64,000 nucleotides of DNA from Neobacillus notoginsengisoli (lineage in GTDB: Bacteria > Bacillota > Bacilli > Bacillales > Cytobacillaceae). Position 1 is the stretch's first letter. Each line of letters opens with the position of its first letter. Positions 43,671 through 51,996 of this stretch are shown piece by piece. Location: contig NZ_QWEG01000003.1 of assembly GCF_003515685.1 (NCBI RefSeq), positions 1 through 64,000 of the forward strand, given 5' to 3'. A program made the position numbers and the translations under genes. The notes beneath the pieces were generated by a model, which was not told where the DNA came from, made no database searches, and was given only the letters and a program-made list of their open reading frames with translations.

Positions 43671-45206
43671 ATGGACAATCAATCGTATTTCTATCAATTT
43701 TTAGAGTCGGATTCCAGGGAGCTGGCGCTTTTGGCGAAGGAGCTGGAGAACAGCCTTTTTACGAGTCCCCGAATGATGCTGACGCACTCTAGAGTGTTTA
43801 TTGAAACGATTTTGGAAAAGGTGATGGAGGCAGAAGGAATTGAGGAGTTGCCACGCATTGGGTTGAAGGAGAGGCTTGATCTTTTGGATGATCGGGGCTA
43901 TTTAACCTATGAAATCCGCGATGCCCTCCACAACGTGAGGAAATTGGGGAACCAGGCCTCGCATGATGCGCGGATGTTTCGGTTTTCTGAAGCTTTGCAG
44001 TCATGGGAAGCGCTATATGTGATTGTCAAATGGTTTGTTGAGGTTTACGGCCCGGTCGATATGAATATGCCAGATTACCGTGATCCATCACCGCGGCAGG
44101 AGAGGGCCTTTGATATGACAGAGCTTGAGATCAGGCTGAAGGGCCTTGAGGAACTATTAAGGAATAAGCCTTCGGATTATGGTGAACTGGAAAGCCAGAA
44201 AGAAGTGGCTGCTGCAGCCGAAGTGATCGAGAAGGTGGCGGAAGCGCCAGGCTTCACGACGATACGGACACTCGCTTATCAAGGAAAGACGCTGGATGTT
44301 CCGTATTTTCTTCGTGATGCATTCCTGCTTCCACAGCGGTTCGACAAATCGGAAACCTTTCTAATCAGGCTTGGCGCCGAGCAGGAAGCAAGGATCATGA
44401 GCGAGCTGCAAACGAATCTTGAAGGCCTTCATAAGAAGGTAAAACGGTACTCGGCAAAGAATGATGAGATCTTTTTTGATGAGCTGCGGGGGTTTATAGA
44501 GGAGGAAAAGATTCGCAGGAATTTGACGGTGAACAGGCCTGGGGAACTGTTTTTCTTTTTCAAAAAAGATCATCTTGTTGTAACAGAGGAGCTTGCAAAA
44601 GTACCGTTGGATTCCGATGAATTCAAGGGAATTCCTAGTCTGTTAAGGCAGCTGAATGAGGATCAAATAGAAACGGTAGGGGAGCTTCCAAAGGAACTTG
44701 TGATTCTCGCAAAATATGAACATGTCGGGATCGGGACAGTTGAAAAGTTATTTGAACAGCTGAAGTCCAAATTGAACGAAAAAGCCGTCGCCATGAATGC
44801 CGAGGAATCCGCTGAAAAAGAGAGAAGAAGCCATAAAAAGTGGGAATCGCTGTATGTGAATGTTACCCACGGGGATGTAAAGGCTGTCATTCGCGGGGAA
44901 AGCATCTCGTCTATTTGGAAGGCTGCCCTCGGCTGGATGGAAGATAGAAGATTGCCTTTGCATGAACTCGTGAAAGAAGGCATCACACTCGGATCGACGG
45001 ATGCGGGGCAGCGCTACGCGATTGCGCTTGAACCAATCCACAAGGACAACAAACATTTTGCCCAGCTGCACACCTACAAATCCGTACTGTCTGGCGAGGT
45101 CTATTATCTGGAAACAAAAATTAACCCGAGATCCGGCTTGGAAACGCTCGGGAAACTATTAAAGCGGTTGGGGGTTGAGGTAGATATTCCGCTGTTGAGA
45201 GAATAA
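43671..45206 (+). CDS. DUF4145-containing protein, 511 aa
   Basis: The N-terminal 130 residues match the DUF4145/HsdR-type helical domain (LAKELENSLFTSPRMMLTHSR, DALHNVRKLGNQASHD, ALQSWEALYVIVKWFVEVYG). The remaining 380 residues have no assigned fold. DUF4145 is frequent in restriction and defence proteins but also stands alone. AGGGGTAATGG precedes the ATG. Its G+C content is normal for the backbone rather than island-like, so defence function is only a possibility. Confidence 0.7.
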   Translation: MDNQSYFYQFLESDSRELALLAKELENSLFTSPRMMLTHSRVFIETILEKVMEAEGIEELPRIGLKERLDLLDDRGYLTYEIRDALHNVRKLGNQASHDARMFRFSEALQSWEALYVIVKWFVEVYGPVDMNMPDYRDPSPRQERAFDMTELEIRLKGLEELLRNKPSDYGELESQKEVAAAAEVIEKVAEAPGFTTIRTLAYQGKTLDVPYFLRDAFLLPQRFDKSETFLIRLGAEQEARIMSELQTNLEGLHKKVKRYSAKNDEIFFDELRGFIEEEKIRRNLTVNRPGELFFFFKKDHLVVTEELAKVPLDSDEFKGIPSLLRQLNEDQIETVGELPKELVILAKYEHVGIGTVEKLFEQLKSKLNEKAVAMNAEESAEKERRSHKKWESLYVNVTHGDVKAVIRGESISSIWKAALGWMEDRRLPLHELVKEGITLGSTDAGQRYAIALEPIHKDNKHFAQLHTYKSVLSGEVYYLETKINPRSGLETLGKLLKRLGVEVDIPLLRE

Positions 45207-45294
45207 TAGATGGCAGTGATAGCATTTTCAAATTTTGAATTCGTTCCTTATTAACAGTGTGATTACCATTTTTTAAAGGAGCTGGTTAGAATGT

Positions 45295-46134
45295 GTGGGA
45301 TTTGTAAGTAGGCATTTGGAAAGAGATTTGAAGTTACCTGAATCACGGGCTATTCTTTTGAAAAACGCCCTGGATGACTTGACCGCTGACCCTGATGTAC
45401 TGGCTATATACCAAGGAGGTTCATTGGCAAAAGGGAACTTTGATCATTATTCCGACATTGATTTGCATACTATTGTTTTGCCCGAAAAAAAGAATTCTTT
45501 TGTTAGAGAAAAGAAGGAAAGGGCCAAAAACTGGGGAGAGGTTCTGTTTTATGAAGATTTCCATCCTTCTTCGCCTGTCATTGTTACACATTATTCTTCC
45601 TTTGTAAAGATAGATAGCTGGTATCATTTTCCGGAAGAAATTAAGCCCTCGATTTGGCTAAAGGGCTGTGAGGTTCTTTACGACCCAAAGAACCTTATCG
45701 GAGAGATCATAAAAGAGTCAACTGCAATCATTTATAAACCGTCAACTGAGGAAGTGCTTTTTTGGAGGGGAAAGGTTCTCGCCTTTATCCATGAAACCTA
45801 CAGAGCGGTTATGAGGGAAGAGTTCTATTATGCATTAGCAAACCTAGATAGAATACGTTGGCTGGTTGCGTCTGGTTGGTATATGAAAATGGATCAACAC
45901 TTGGATAGCCCATATGGCGTTTGGTCTAAAATTGAAGGCAAAAGAAGCAAGTTAGCCGAATGGCAGCAGTCTTTGTTGTCTAGCTGGGATTGTAGCCGCA
46001 ATGCCAATCAAATTATGATGATGTTGGTAAGGATGATCCCTGAAATACTACGACTTAATACTTGTTTGAGTCTCAAAGTGGACCTTTCTCCTGATCATGA
46101 TCAGATGGAAAGAATAATGAAAATGGTTTATTAG
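45295..46134 (+). CDS. nucleotidyltransferase (aminoglycoside adenylyltransferase-like), 279 aa
   Basis: Pol-beta nucleotidyltransferase fold with GGSLAKGNFDHYSDIDLHTI (metal-binding DxD at DID) and a helical C-terminal half as in AadK/ANT enzymes. Resistance function is possible but not shown. The start is uncertain: GTG 45295 keeps the frame, while an ATG at 45291, correctly spaced from AAAGGAG, is out of frame and stops after six codons. A small indel near the start would explain this. Confidence 0.75.
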   Translation: MGFVSRHLERDLKLPESRAILLKNALDDLTADPDVLAIYQGGSLAKGNFDHYSDIDLHTIVLPEKKNSFVREKKERAKNWGEVLFYEDFHPSSPVIVTHYSSFVKIDSWYHFPEEIKPSIWLKGCEVLYDPKNLIGEIIKESTAIIYKPSTEEVLFWRGKVLAFIHETYRAVMREEFYYALANLDRIRWLVASGWYMKMDQHLDSPYGVWSKIEGKRSKLAEWQQSLLSSWDCSRNANQIMMMLVRMIPEILRLNTCLSLKVDLSPDHDQMERIMKMVY

Positions 46135-46158
46135 GGATGAGTCCGGGGAGGATGGAAA

Positions 46159-46221
46159 ATGGTCAGTTTTGCGGAAAGAAGCTCGTATTTTGATCATATG
46201 GTCAATAGTTCTAATGTTTGA
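46159..46221 (+). CDS. 20-aa ORF with strong ribosome-binding site
   Basis: MVSFAERSSYFDHMVNSSNV behind GGGGAGGATGGAAA. Too short to classify; likely the stub of a deleted gene. Confidence 0.25.
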   Translation: MVSFAERSSYFDHMVNSSNV

Positions 46222-46304
46222 AACTTATCAGAAGTAAAATCATATTAACGAAAAGGATAAGCAACTCCAACAAAAAAGTTATAAGAGAAAGAGGTACTGC
46301 GGAT

Positions 46305-46493
46305 ATGGAGAACAAAAAATGTCTTAAATGTGGTGGTACTGAATTCGCAGAAGGTACAGATTTTATACCCATTAAACCGAGCAAAATGTCTATGAGTGGC
46401 GGAAATAAAATTTACACATTTTGTTTAAAATGTGGAGAAGTTGTTTCAATCCGTATAGAAAATACAACTATTTTCAGAAAGAATAAGGGTTGA
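46305..46493 (+). CDS. zinc-ribbon protein, 62 aa
   Basis: Two CxxC pairs, CLKCGGTEF near the N-terminus and FCLKCGEVV near residue 46, form a zinc ribbon. Small proteins of this layout are common unknowns. ATG 46305 follows AGAGGT; the frame is open upstream to 46218, but without a site. Confidence 0.7.
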   Translation: MENKKCLKCGGTEFAEGTDFIPIKPSKMSMSGGNKIYTFCLKCGEVVSIRIENTTIFRKNKG

Positions 46494-46511
46494 AATTCAA
46501 ATAATTATTTT

Positions 46512-47231
46512 TTATAAGCTAGTTATTAGTAAATAAACGCCTGTAAATATTAAAATAATGTATGTAATAATTCGAAATGTTTCTTGATTAATCCAATTAA
46601 AAAATAATTGTCCTAAAACGATTCCAGCGAAAAGGGCAGGAGTAGCCAAAATTGAATTTACCCATATCTCTTTATTCGTTCCACCAAACATTATTTGCAT
46701 CACCAAGCTAGCAAAGTAAACAAAAAGATAATAAGCCAAAGTCGTACTACGTAAGGTCACCTTATCAATTCTAGCTCCAGAGAAATATAACAACAAAGGT
46801 GGACCAGGTACACCAATACTTGTTGTTAATAATCCCGAAATTCCTCCTGCTGTAAAATCTCTATTTCTCGTTCGATTTAGTGTCAATTTAAAAATAAGAA
46901 GTAATGTTAATATTATAATAAGAATACCTACAGCGATTTTTAATATTTGAATATCTAAAAAAAGATAAATAAAAATACCGAAAAGTAATCCTACAATACT
47001 GCCTTTAATCAATCTAATTAATAAAGATTTATCTACTTCTTTTCTAATTTTAAAAATCATAAAAGCTGAAAGACAAATAGATAGAACAATATTAATTTGA
47101 ATCGCTGTATGAACAGGATAAATTAATAATAAAAAAGGGGTACCTATAATAGAAAAGCCATAACCAGTACTTGTCTGCAAAAGTGAAGCCACAAGTACAA
47201 TTGAAACAAGTACAATCAAATCTAATGTCAT
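46512..47231 (-). CDS. TSUP-family (TauE/SafE) membrane transporter, 239 aa
   Basis: About eight membrane helices with the two TSUP half-repeats, TSTGYGFSIIGTPFLLLIYP in the first and TAGGISGLLTTSIGVPGPPLLLYF in the second. The family exports sulfite, sulfonates or other anions; the substrate here is unknown. The size is that of the short TSUP class. AGAGCGGTGAAA precedes the start. Confidence 0.85.
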   Translation of the reverse strand: MTLDLIVLVSIVLVASLLQTSTGYGFSIIGTPFLLLIYPVHTAIQINIVLSICLSAFMIFKIRKEVDKSLLIRLIKGSIVGLLFGIFIYLFLDIQILKIAVGILIIILTLLLIFKLTLNRTRNRDFTAGGISGLLTTSIGVPGPPLLLYFSGARIDKVTLRSTTLAYYLFVYFASLVMQIMFGGTNKEIWVNSILATPALFAGIVLGQLFFNWINQETFRIITYIILIFTGVYLLITSL

Positions 47232-47385
47232 ATAATTTTCACCGCTCTTCGAACTAATATAAGGTAGGCTTATTCAACAATCTGGCCCGATTCGGAATAG
47301 AGTAAATGGAGCTTTTACTACTTGTTTAGACAAAATAAAGAGGTTAAGTTTAACCGCTTAAAAGGGGTTGATCATAGCCTCTTTA

Positions 47386-47564
47386 CTATCTTAAATATCC
47401 AAAGTCTTTTATTTGAAAAATGTAAACTTTGCCAAAGAGCTCAATCATGTTATCTTCTCTCGTAAACCACCATTCAAGTATATCTGCTCCTTGCTCAGCA
47501 AAGAATGCTTGGATATGATCTAAACACTTGTTAAATTCTTCTGTAAAATGAACTGAAACTATCG
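47386..47564 (-). pseudogene. remnant of a small protein gene (second of a broken pair)
   Basis: Reads VSVHFTEEFNKCLDHIQAFF and FTREDNMIELFGKVYIFQIK to TAG at 47386. Its natural ATG overlaps the stop of the upstream gene at 47566 (GGCATGGCAATAGAAAGTAA), but a 1-nt indel separates start and body. Unknown family. Confidence 0.55.
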
Positions 47565-47565
47565 G

Positions 47566-47830
47566 TTACTTTCTATTGCCATGCCGCGCCTCCTTTAATT
47601 CTCTTGCGGCATAGCGTTTCATTTCCGGATTGTCAAGAAAACGTTGTATCGATTCCTTTAGTTCAGGGTATTCTTCAATTTCCTCTGACAAGTTATTGGG
47701 TTTTTCATATAATGATGATGAATCGTACCTCCAACGAGAAAAGCTTTCCATCCTTAACAAACATTGCGGAATTTTTACCGTTCAAAGCATTCATGATTTC
47801 TTCTATCACGTTTTTGCTTAATGCCCTCAT
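47566..47830 (-). pseudogene. frameshifted small gene (first of a broken pair)
   Basis: ATG at 47830 behind GAGGTGATG encodes MRALSKNVIEEIMNALNGKN and FVKDGKLFSLE, then shifts frame and continues YDSSSLYEKPNNLSEEIEEY to the stop at 47566. The intact product would be about 88 aa. Size, pairing and overlap with the next gene resemble a toxin-antitoxin or similar two-gene module, both halves being broken. Confidence 0.6.
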
Positions 47831-48167
47831 TATTCATCACCTCAAAGGTACCGTTTCTATATTTCCCTTCATGATAACACAGGGGTAGCCGGGATATCAC
47901 ATCATAATAGAACAGGCGACTGAGAAATAATTCGGATATAGATAAAACCACTGTGGAAATTCTAAGAGCTGTTTAAAAAAGACCATTGTTTTAAGGTTCT
48001 TATTCCACTACCCTCAAGTTTAAATATAGAGGTGAATATGGACGGAGAAAAATCATATACAATCTTTTGAAAGCAATCTTGTAAATTCTACTAAAATATC
48101 GCACTATTAGATTAGAAAAACAGCAGCGTGTATCCTCTCAATTTATGATATAAGGGGAAGAAAATGA
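47831..48167. other. intergenic, nothing recognised
   Basis: About 340 AT-rich bases containing presumably the promoters of the divergent genes. No hairpin or known element stands out. Confidence 0.4.
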
Positions 48168-49364
48168 ATGGTTGATATTAGCAAAAATTATCACAGTCGC
48201 TTATTAGATATGAGTAAAGCTTTTGACAAGCCGATAGAGCGGCTAAAAGGTGGCCATGTAGATTCGAGATTTACAAGTTGGGTTGTTTGCTTACTATTGG
48301 CTCCTTTTAGGCAATATGCCCGGATAATAAAAGTACATGAAGGGTTAAAGAAATTCTCGGCAGAAAGCTTAACAGCTTTGACGATACCGTCCTCTACACT
48401 TTTGGCAACTGGGGTTAACTGGACCCTTGGAAATATCAATAATTTAATTGAATTTGTAGGGGTAGCAACAATTGGTTTTTTGGCGGGGTATATATTCTCC
48501 TTGCTAATCTATTTCACATACTTACTGGATTTTTATAGTGATCACTTTCATACCGGAGCTTACAAGGTTTTCAGAAGACAAGAGTACAATATGTTTAAAA
48601 TGGCCCTCTATGATAAAGAAGGGGAATTCTATTTCAAAGGCGTATATGACTATGTGGGGAGTATGCAAGCAGGTAGAGCTGAGTTTAACGATTTATCGGA
48701 TAAGATGACCGATTATTTCGAGAAGGACAAAATGCAGCTGCAGACCAAATACGCGTTGATTCAGAATAGATATCACCGTCTGGAGAGGAAAAGTGAAGAG
48801 AAAATTAACGAAATTGAAGGTGCTTATAATTCTTTGATACAGGATTATGATATTATCGTGAAAGATTTATCTGCTGGTGCTGAATATGTCATTGAATTAA
48901 TTAAACACATTAACAATGTTTTATTTCGATTGAGAAATGAGGAGTTCACTAGCAAGGACCTGGACTTGGTATGTGGGTTTACATTGTATGAACAAAGGGG
49001 TAAAGAATTACATAAAATTGAGGATGTTGGAACTTCCGGCCGAACACCAAAGGTACTTAATATTGACGAACCTCAATATCAGGACTGGGGTGTAGTCAAA
49101 GTTGTTAAAGACAAAATGAAACAACCAGTCATTAATGAACCTTATGATAACCATACAGTGGTTTCAGTGAAATTGAATATTGATAGAGATAAGATTTGGA
49201 TCTATAATTTTCATTTTGACTCGGACAATAAAAAAGTTAATTACTTGTTGGTAAAAAATGATATAATAGATTCAAGAGAAGTGTACAGATTGATCCATGC
49301 GTTATGTTTAATTGCAGAGCGTATGCGAAACAGTACCTTAAAGGAGGCGAATAAACATGCCTAA
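48168..49364 (+). CDS. membrane protein with coiled coil, 398 aa
   Basis: Two membrane helices (about 70-85 and 97-120; ALTIPSSTLLATG, VGVATIGFLAGYIFSLLIYF), then a long charged helical segment (about 180-240, KMQLQTKYALIQNRYHRLER, EKINEIEGAYNSLIQDYDII) and a C-terminal globular domain. No family known. Start at ATG 48168 behind AAGGGGAAG. The small gene at 49357 overlaps its stop, so the two are co-translated. Confidence 0.7.
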   Translation: MVDISKNYHSRLLDMSKAFDKPIERLKGGHVDSRFTSWVVCLLLAPFRQYARIIKVHEGLKKFSAESLTALTIPSSTLLATGVNWTLGNINNLIEFVGVATIGFLAGYIFSLLIYFTYLLDFYSDHFHTGAYKVFRRQEYNMFKMALYDKEGEFYFKGVYDYVGSMQAGRAEFNDLSDKMTDYFEKDKMQLQTKYALIQNRYHRLERKSEEKINEIEGAYNSLIQDYDIIVKDLSAGAEYVIELIKHINNVLFRLRNEEFTSKDLDLVCGFTLYEQRGKELHKIEDVGTSGRTPKVLNIDEPQYQDWGVVKVVKDKMKQPVINEPYDNHTVVSVKLNIDRDKIWIYNFHFDSDNKKVNYLLVKNDIIDSREVYRLIHALCLIAERMRNSTLKEANKHA

Positions 49365-49518
49365 TACTGTGCAGGTCATTGAATTTAAATCACAGAAAGA
49401 TATCAATAAAGAACGTCAAGAAAAGTTAGATCAAAGGAAAGCGGAACTTCGCCGTCGAATAGATGCAATTAAAAGCAACCATCAGCCGCCTAAAGATAAG
49501 GTCTATAGTAAGAGGTAA
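49357..49518 (+). CDS. small basic protein, 53 aa
   Basis: MPNTVQVIEFKSQKDINKER followed by a charged helix (KAELRRRIDAIKSN). The ATG follows AAGGAGG by 9 nt and overlaps the upstream stop by 8 nt. Its own stop lies within a bidirectional hairpin shared with the convergent gene at 49534. Unknown function. Confidence 0.65.
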   Translation: MPNTVQVIEFKSQKDINKERQEKLDQRKAELRRRIDAIKSNHQPPKDKVYSKR

Positions 49519-49544
49519 ATAGCAAATTGCTATTTACCTCTTTT
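49511..49544. terminator. bidirectional terminator containing two stop codons
   Basis: AGAGGTAAATAGC and GCTATTTACCTCT form a perfect 13-bp stem around AAATT, with T6 on the plus side. It includes the last codons and stop of 49357-49518 (plus) and of 49534-49677 (minus). Confidence 0.9.
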
Positions 49545-49677
49545 TTATGTTGTTCACTAACTTTTCAATTTCTTTTTTCTTCCACTCTATAGGCTCCAGT
49601 TTCTTATTAAAATTCTCTTTTCTATCACCTAATTGCAATTGTTTAGGTTTTTTACGCAAAGGTATAATATCCCCCAA
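49534..49677 (-). CDS. small basic protein, 47 aa
   Basis: TTG start at 49677 behind AAGGGGTG. The product is MGDIIPLRKKPKQLQLGDRK and a Lys-rich tail. It converges on the 53-aa gene with only 15 bp between their stops, both inside one terminator hairpin. The shared Lys/Glu style and size suggest the two may be functionally related, but sequence identity is low. Confidence 0.6.
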   Translation of the reverse strand: MGDIIPLRKKPKQLQLGDRKENFNKKLEPIEWKKKEIEKLVNNIKKR

Positions 49678-50135
49678 TAAATTCACCCCTTAATGTTGCT
49701 CATTCTTATATCTATTCACTGGTTTCGCCAAGGATGAAGAATAACAAACGTGTAATATCGACTGGTTCCTTTGGGGTTTTCGCCAGTTCTTACTCTTCAG
49801 TATGGAGAGATGTAAAATGATGTAATAAAGAAAGGTACAGTGAACCAATTATCTTTAATTTGTTGCCAATCAAATTATTTATTCCTTTATTTCCTAATAG
49901 GTGATTTTCCGTTTCCAGCAATTGTATAATTACCATTCAGCCCATTCAGTTTGACTTCCATTTCATAATTGAGAAATAGCTTTTAACCATCAAGTATCAA
50001 AAGGTTGGTCTGGGTAAATTAGGTAAATGTCCGAAAACATGCTAATACTCCGAGCCAGTCTTAACAAAGGCATCACAAGAGAAAGAGGCCTGCAGGGGAT
50101 GAAGCAGTAGAACCGTCCCCGTGCCTCACCATTCC
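49678..50135. other. intergenic with one GGGACGGTTC-type repeat
   Basis: About 460 bases. A repeat of the GAACCGTCCC family is at 50085-50129 (GATGAAGCAGTAGAACCGTC followed by CCCGTGCCTCAC). No gene supported. Confidence 0.6.
50085..50129 (-). repeat. GGGACGGTTC-family repeat, copy 2
   Basis: GGGGATGAAGCAGTAGAACC then GTCCCCGTGCCTCAC; same orientation as copy at 53070-53106. Confidence 0.75.
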
Positions 50136-50924
50136 TCAATGGCTTGGTAGAAGGGGGAACAGGTTTGTGAATTTTGTGTCGATGATGCCGTAGAAGTAGG
50201 CGATTTGGTTTTTGATGCGTGTGTTTGATTTTATTTTGCCAATCAGCTGTTTGAAGGAGCTGATGGCGGTGTCGAGAACGGTGTCTGTTTCTGTTTCGCG
50301 GTTGTTGCGGTAGGCTGCGATTTGAACCATTTGCCAGTATTCCTGGATCGTTTTCGCGTTGTTGAAAAAGCATTTGGCAAGCTGGACAAAAGGCTGTGGG
50401 ACCTTGTCGCTTGTAAATGTGTGGTTGAGTTCTGCGTGTTCAAATGTATGATTTTGTTCTGCGCGTTCTTCTTTACGTTTATTAATGTCTTGGTCTTTTT
50501 GTTTTGAAAGAATGATAGTTTCAGGGTGGTTCATTTTTTCGTCTTTAGGTGGTTCATTTTTGGGAAAACGATTGAAGATGTAAAGATTGCTGGACTGGGA
50601 GCCGTTTTTCCGTTCGGTTTCATGAATGGTCAGGATGCCTAACGAGATTGCTTTTTGGACCATGCGTTTGAAAGTAGATCTGGAAATTCCATTCGCGTTG
50701 TATTCTTCATGAATGGCTTTTAGGATCGTCCCAATTTTTGCGTTTGAGACGCCAGGTACTTTTGCCGAAAAGCGAATGAGTCTTTTCAGGCCGACGAGCT
50801 CGCCTTTTGCAAAATCGTGCTTGTGGAGAGCGAGCCACATTTCCATATGCGTGTTGAATTCCTTTAATGAAGAGAATTGGGAAAACTGTTCAAAGCCTTC
50901 TATCTTGCCTGATTTAATTGACAT
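50136..50924 (-). CDS. helix-turn-helix cytosolic protein, 262 aa
   Basis: N-terminal winged-helix-like domain (FAKGELVGLKRLIRFSAKVP, ISRSTFKRMVQKAISLGILT) typical of a Bacillus family of HTH proteins of plasmid or chromosomal origin, a charged linker, and a helical C-terminal domain. It may bind DNA, but no target is known. Start at 50924 behind AGGGTGGTG. The 3' end runs to the edge of the repeat. Confidence 0.7.
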   Translation of the reverse strand: MSIKSGKIEGFEQFSQFSSLKEFNTHMEMWLALHKHDFAKGELVGLKRLIRFSAKVPGVSNAKIGTILKAIHEEYNANGISRSTFKRMVQKAISLGILTIHETERKNGSQSSNLYIFNRFPKNEPPKDEKMNHPETIILSKQKDQDINKRKEERAEQNHTFEHAELNHTFTSDKVPQPFVQLAKCFFNNAKTIQEYWQMVQIAAYRNNRETETDTVLDTAISSFKQLIGKIKSNTRIKNQIAYFYGIIDTKFTNLFPLLPSH

Positions 50925-51246
50925 AATTCTGCACCACCCTTTCACCCGTTATATATAGAGGACAGGGCGGAAAGGACATGGTGAGGCGGGAGAAATGTGA
51001 CAGATTGGTGAATTTAGATTTAAATCGAGTCTTTAGGAAAGCCGTTAGGAATCTTTGCTCACTTTATTAAGGTTTAGTATAACATTATTATGTAAACCCG
51101 GACTTTTGAAAAAGCCGTTTTCGTATTGAGTGTGGTTTCTTAATCCATCTAAAAATATACTTGTCGAATGACATTTATCCTTTTTTATGATATTAAACTT
51201 ATTCGTAAAAAGAGTGTAAACAGCATTTACTTAGGGGTGGATAAAC
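50925..51246. other. intergenic, promoters only
   Basis: About 320 bases between divergent genes; no hairpin or element recognised. Confidence 0.4.
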
Positions 51247-51420
51247 GTGCTTGGAGAAGAGCCTAAATGTACTACATGTGGAAAAGAAATTAAGGGTGAC
51301 GAGATTGTTTTTATAAGAATGCGATATCCAAAGCGTAAAGGTTTTACAGAAATAAAAGCATATTTAAAAAACGAAGGAAGTTTCATATGTGAAGATTGTT
51401 TTCATCAAAAATTAAACTGA
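51247..51420 (+). CDS. zinc-ribbon protein, 57 aa
   Basis: GTG start at 51247 behind AGGGGTGG. CTTCGKEIKGDEIVFIRMRY and FICEDCFHQ carry two CxxC pairs spaced for one zinc ion. Similar short proteins are common in Bacillus with no assigned function. Confidence 0.68.
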   Translation: MLGEEPKCTTCGKEIKGDEIVFIRMRYPKRKGFTEIKAYLKNEGSFICEDCFHQKLN

Positions 51421-51569
51421 GTTGAATAAAGTCTACTTTTGCAAAACAGGAAGGTAAACCTTTAAACAACACAGTTTCCCAGACTGGGGGTAACTGTTTG
51501 CGATGGAACTGGACCATTGCAGTCGTTAAATTATGAATAGGGTCTATTTTTACATGAATTTACCTGGCC

Positions 51570-51742
51570 ATTCGACCGAATCAAGGGTTGATTCGTCCAA
51601 AACGCGGGTCATTCGTCCGAATCAGTGGGGGATTCGTCCTAAATCCAGTATCATTCGGCCGCAGCCAGGGAATTCGTCCTAAATGAAGGGGTATTTATCC
51701 GGAATCACGGCTTATTCGGCCGGATCAGGGGATCATTCGTCC
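51570..51742. repeat. array of nine ATTCGTCC units, ~21-bp period
   Basis: Units start at 51570, 51591, 51611, 51632, 51653, 51672, 51693, 51714 and 51735. Cores are ATTCGTCC or close variants (ATTCGACC, ATTCGGCC, ATTTATCC) with variable 12-13 nt between. There is no reading frame through it. A second array lies at 62639-62751. Confidence 0.85.
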
Positions 51743-51996
51743 AATTGAATAAATTCTGTTGGCTGCTTTGTTTCATAGGTATCGAGCAGTTTACATACGA
51801 TTTCATCTACTGCAGTTGATAATGGACCCACTCCCTAATAAAATTGCTCACCCCTTTATGGAACGGCATTCTTTCCGTAGTGTTCCGACGACCAACAGAA
51901 ATAAAGAAAACCCACCATCCAAGTTGTGAGTTTTCTGTACATTTTTTCGAAAAGTCCTTTGAACTTGAAGGTATCCTTTAGCTATCGGTTTACAGG
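51743..51996. other. intergenic between the 21-bp array and secreted protein gene
   Basis: Contains only short frames and the terminator at 51900-51936. Confidence 0.4.
51900..51936 (-). terminator. terminator of the 51997-52905 gene
   Basis: AGAAAAC and GTTTTCT flank a partly paired loop, with TTTATTTC after it on the minus strand. Confidence 0.65.

Noticed and set aside
46512-47231. Permease of ABC system
   Set aside because: No ABC ATPase or binding protein nearby; helix pattern and glycine/proline motifs fit TSUP.
51570-51742. CRISPR array
   Set aside because: Unit period is 21 bp with an 8-bp core; no 25-40 bp direct repeats separated by unique spacers and no cas genes.
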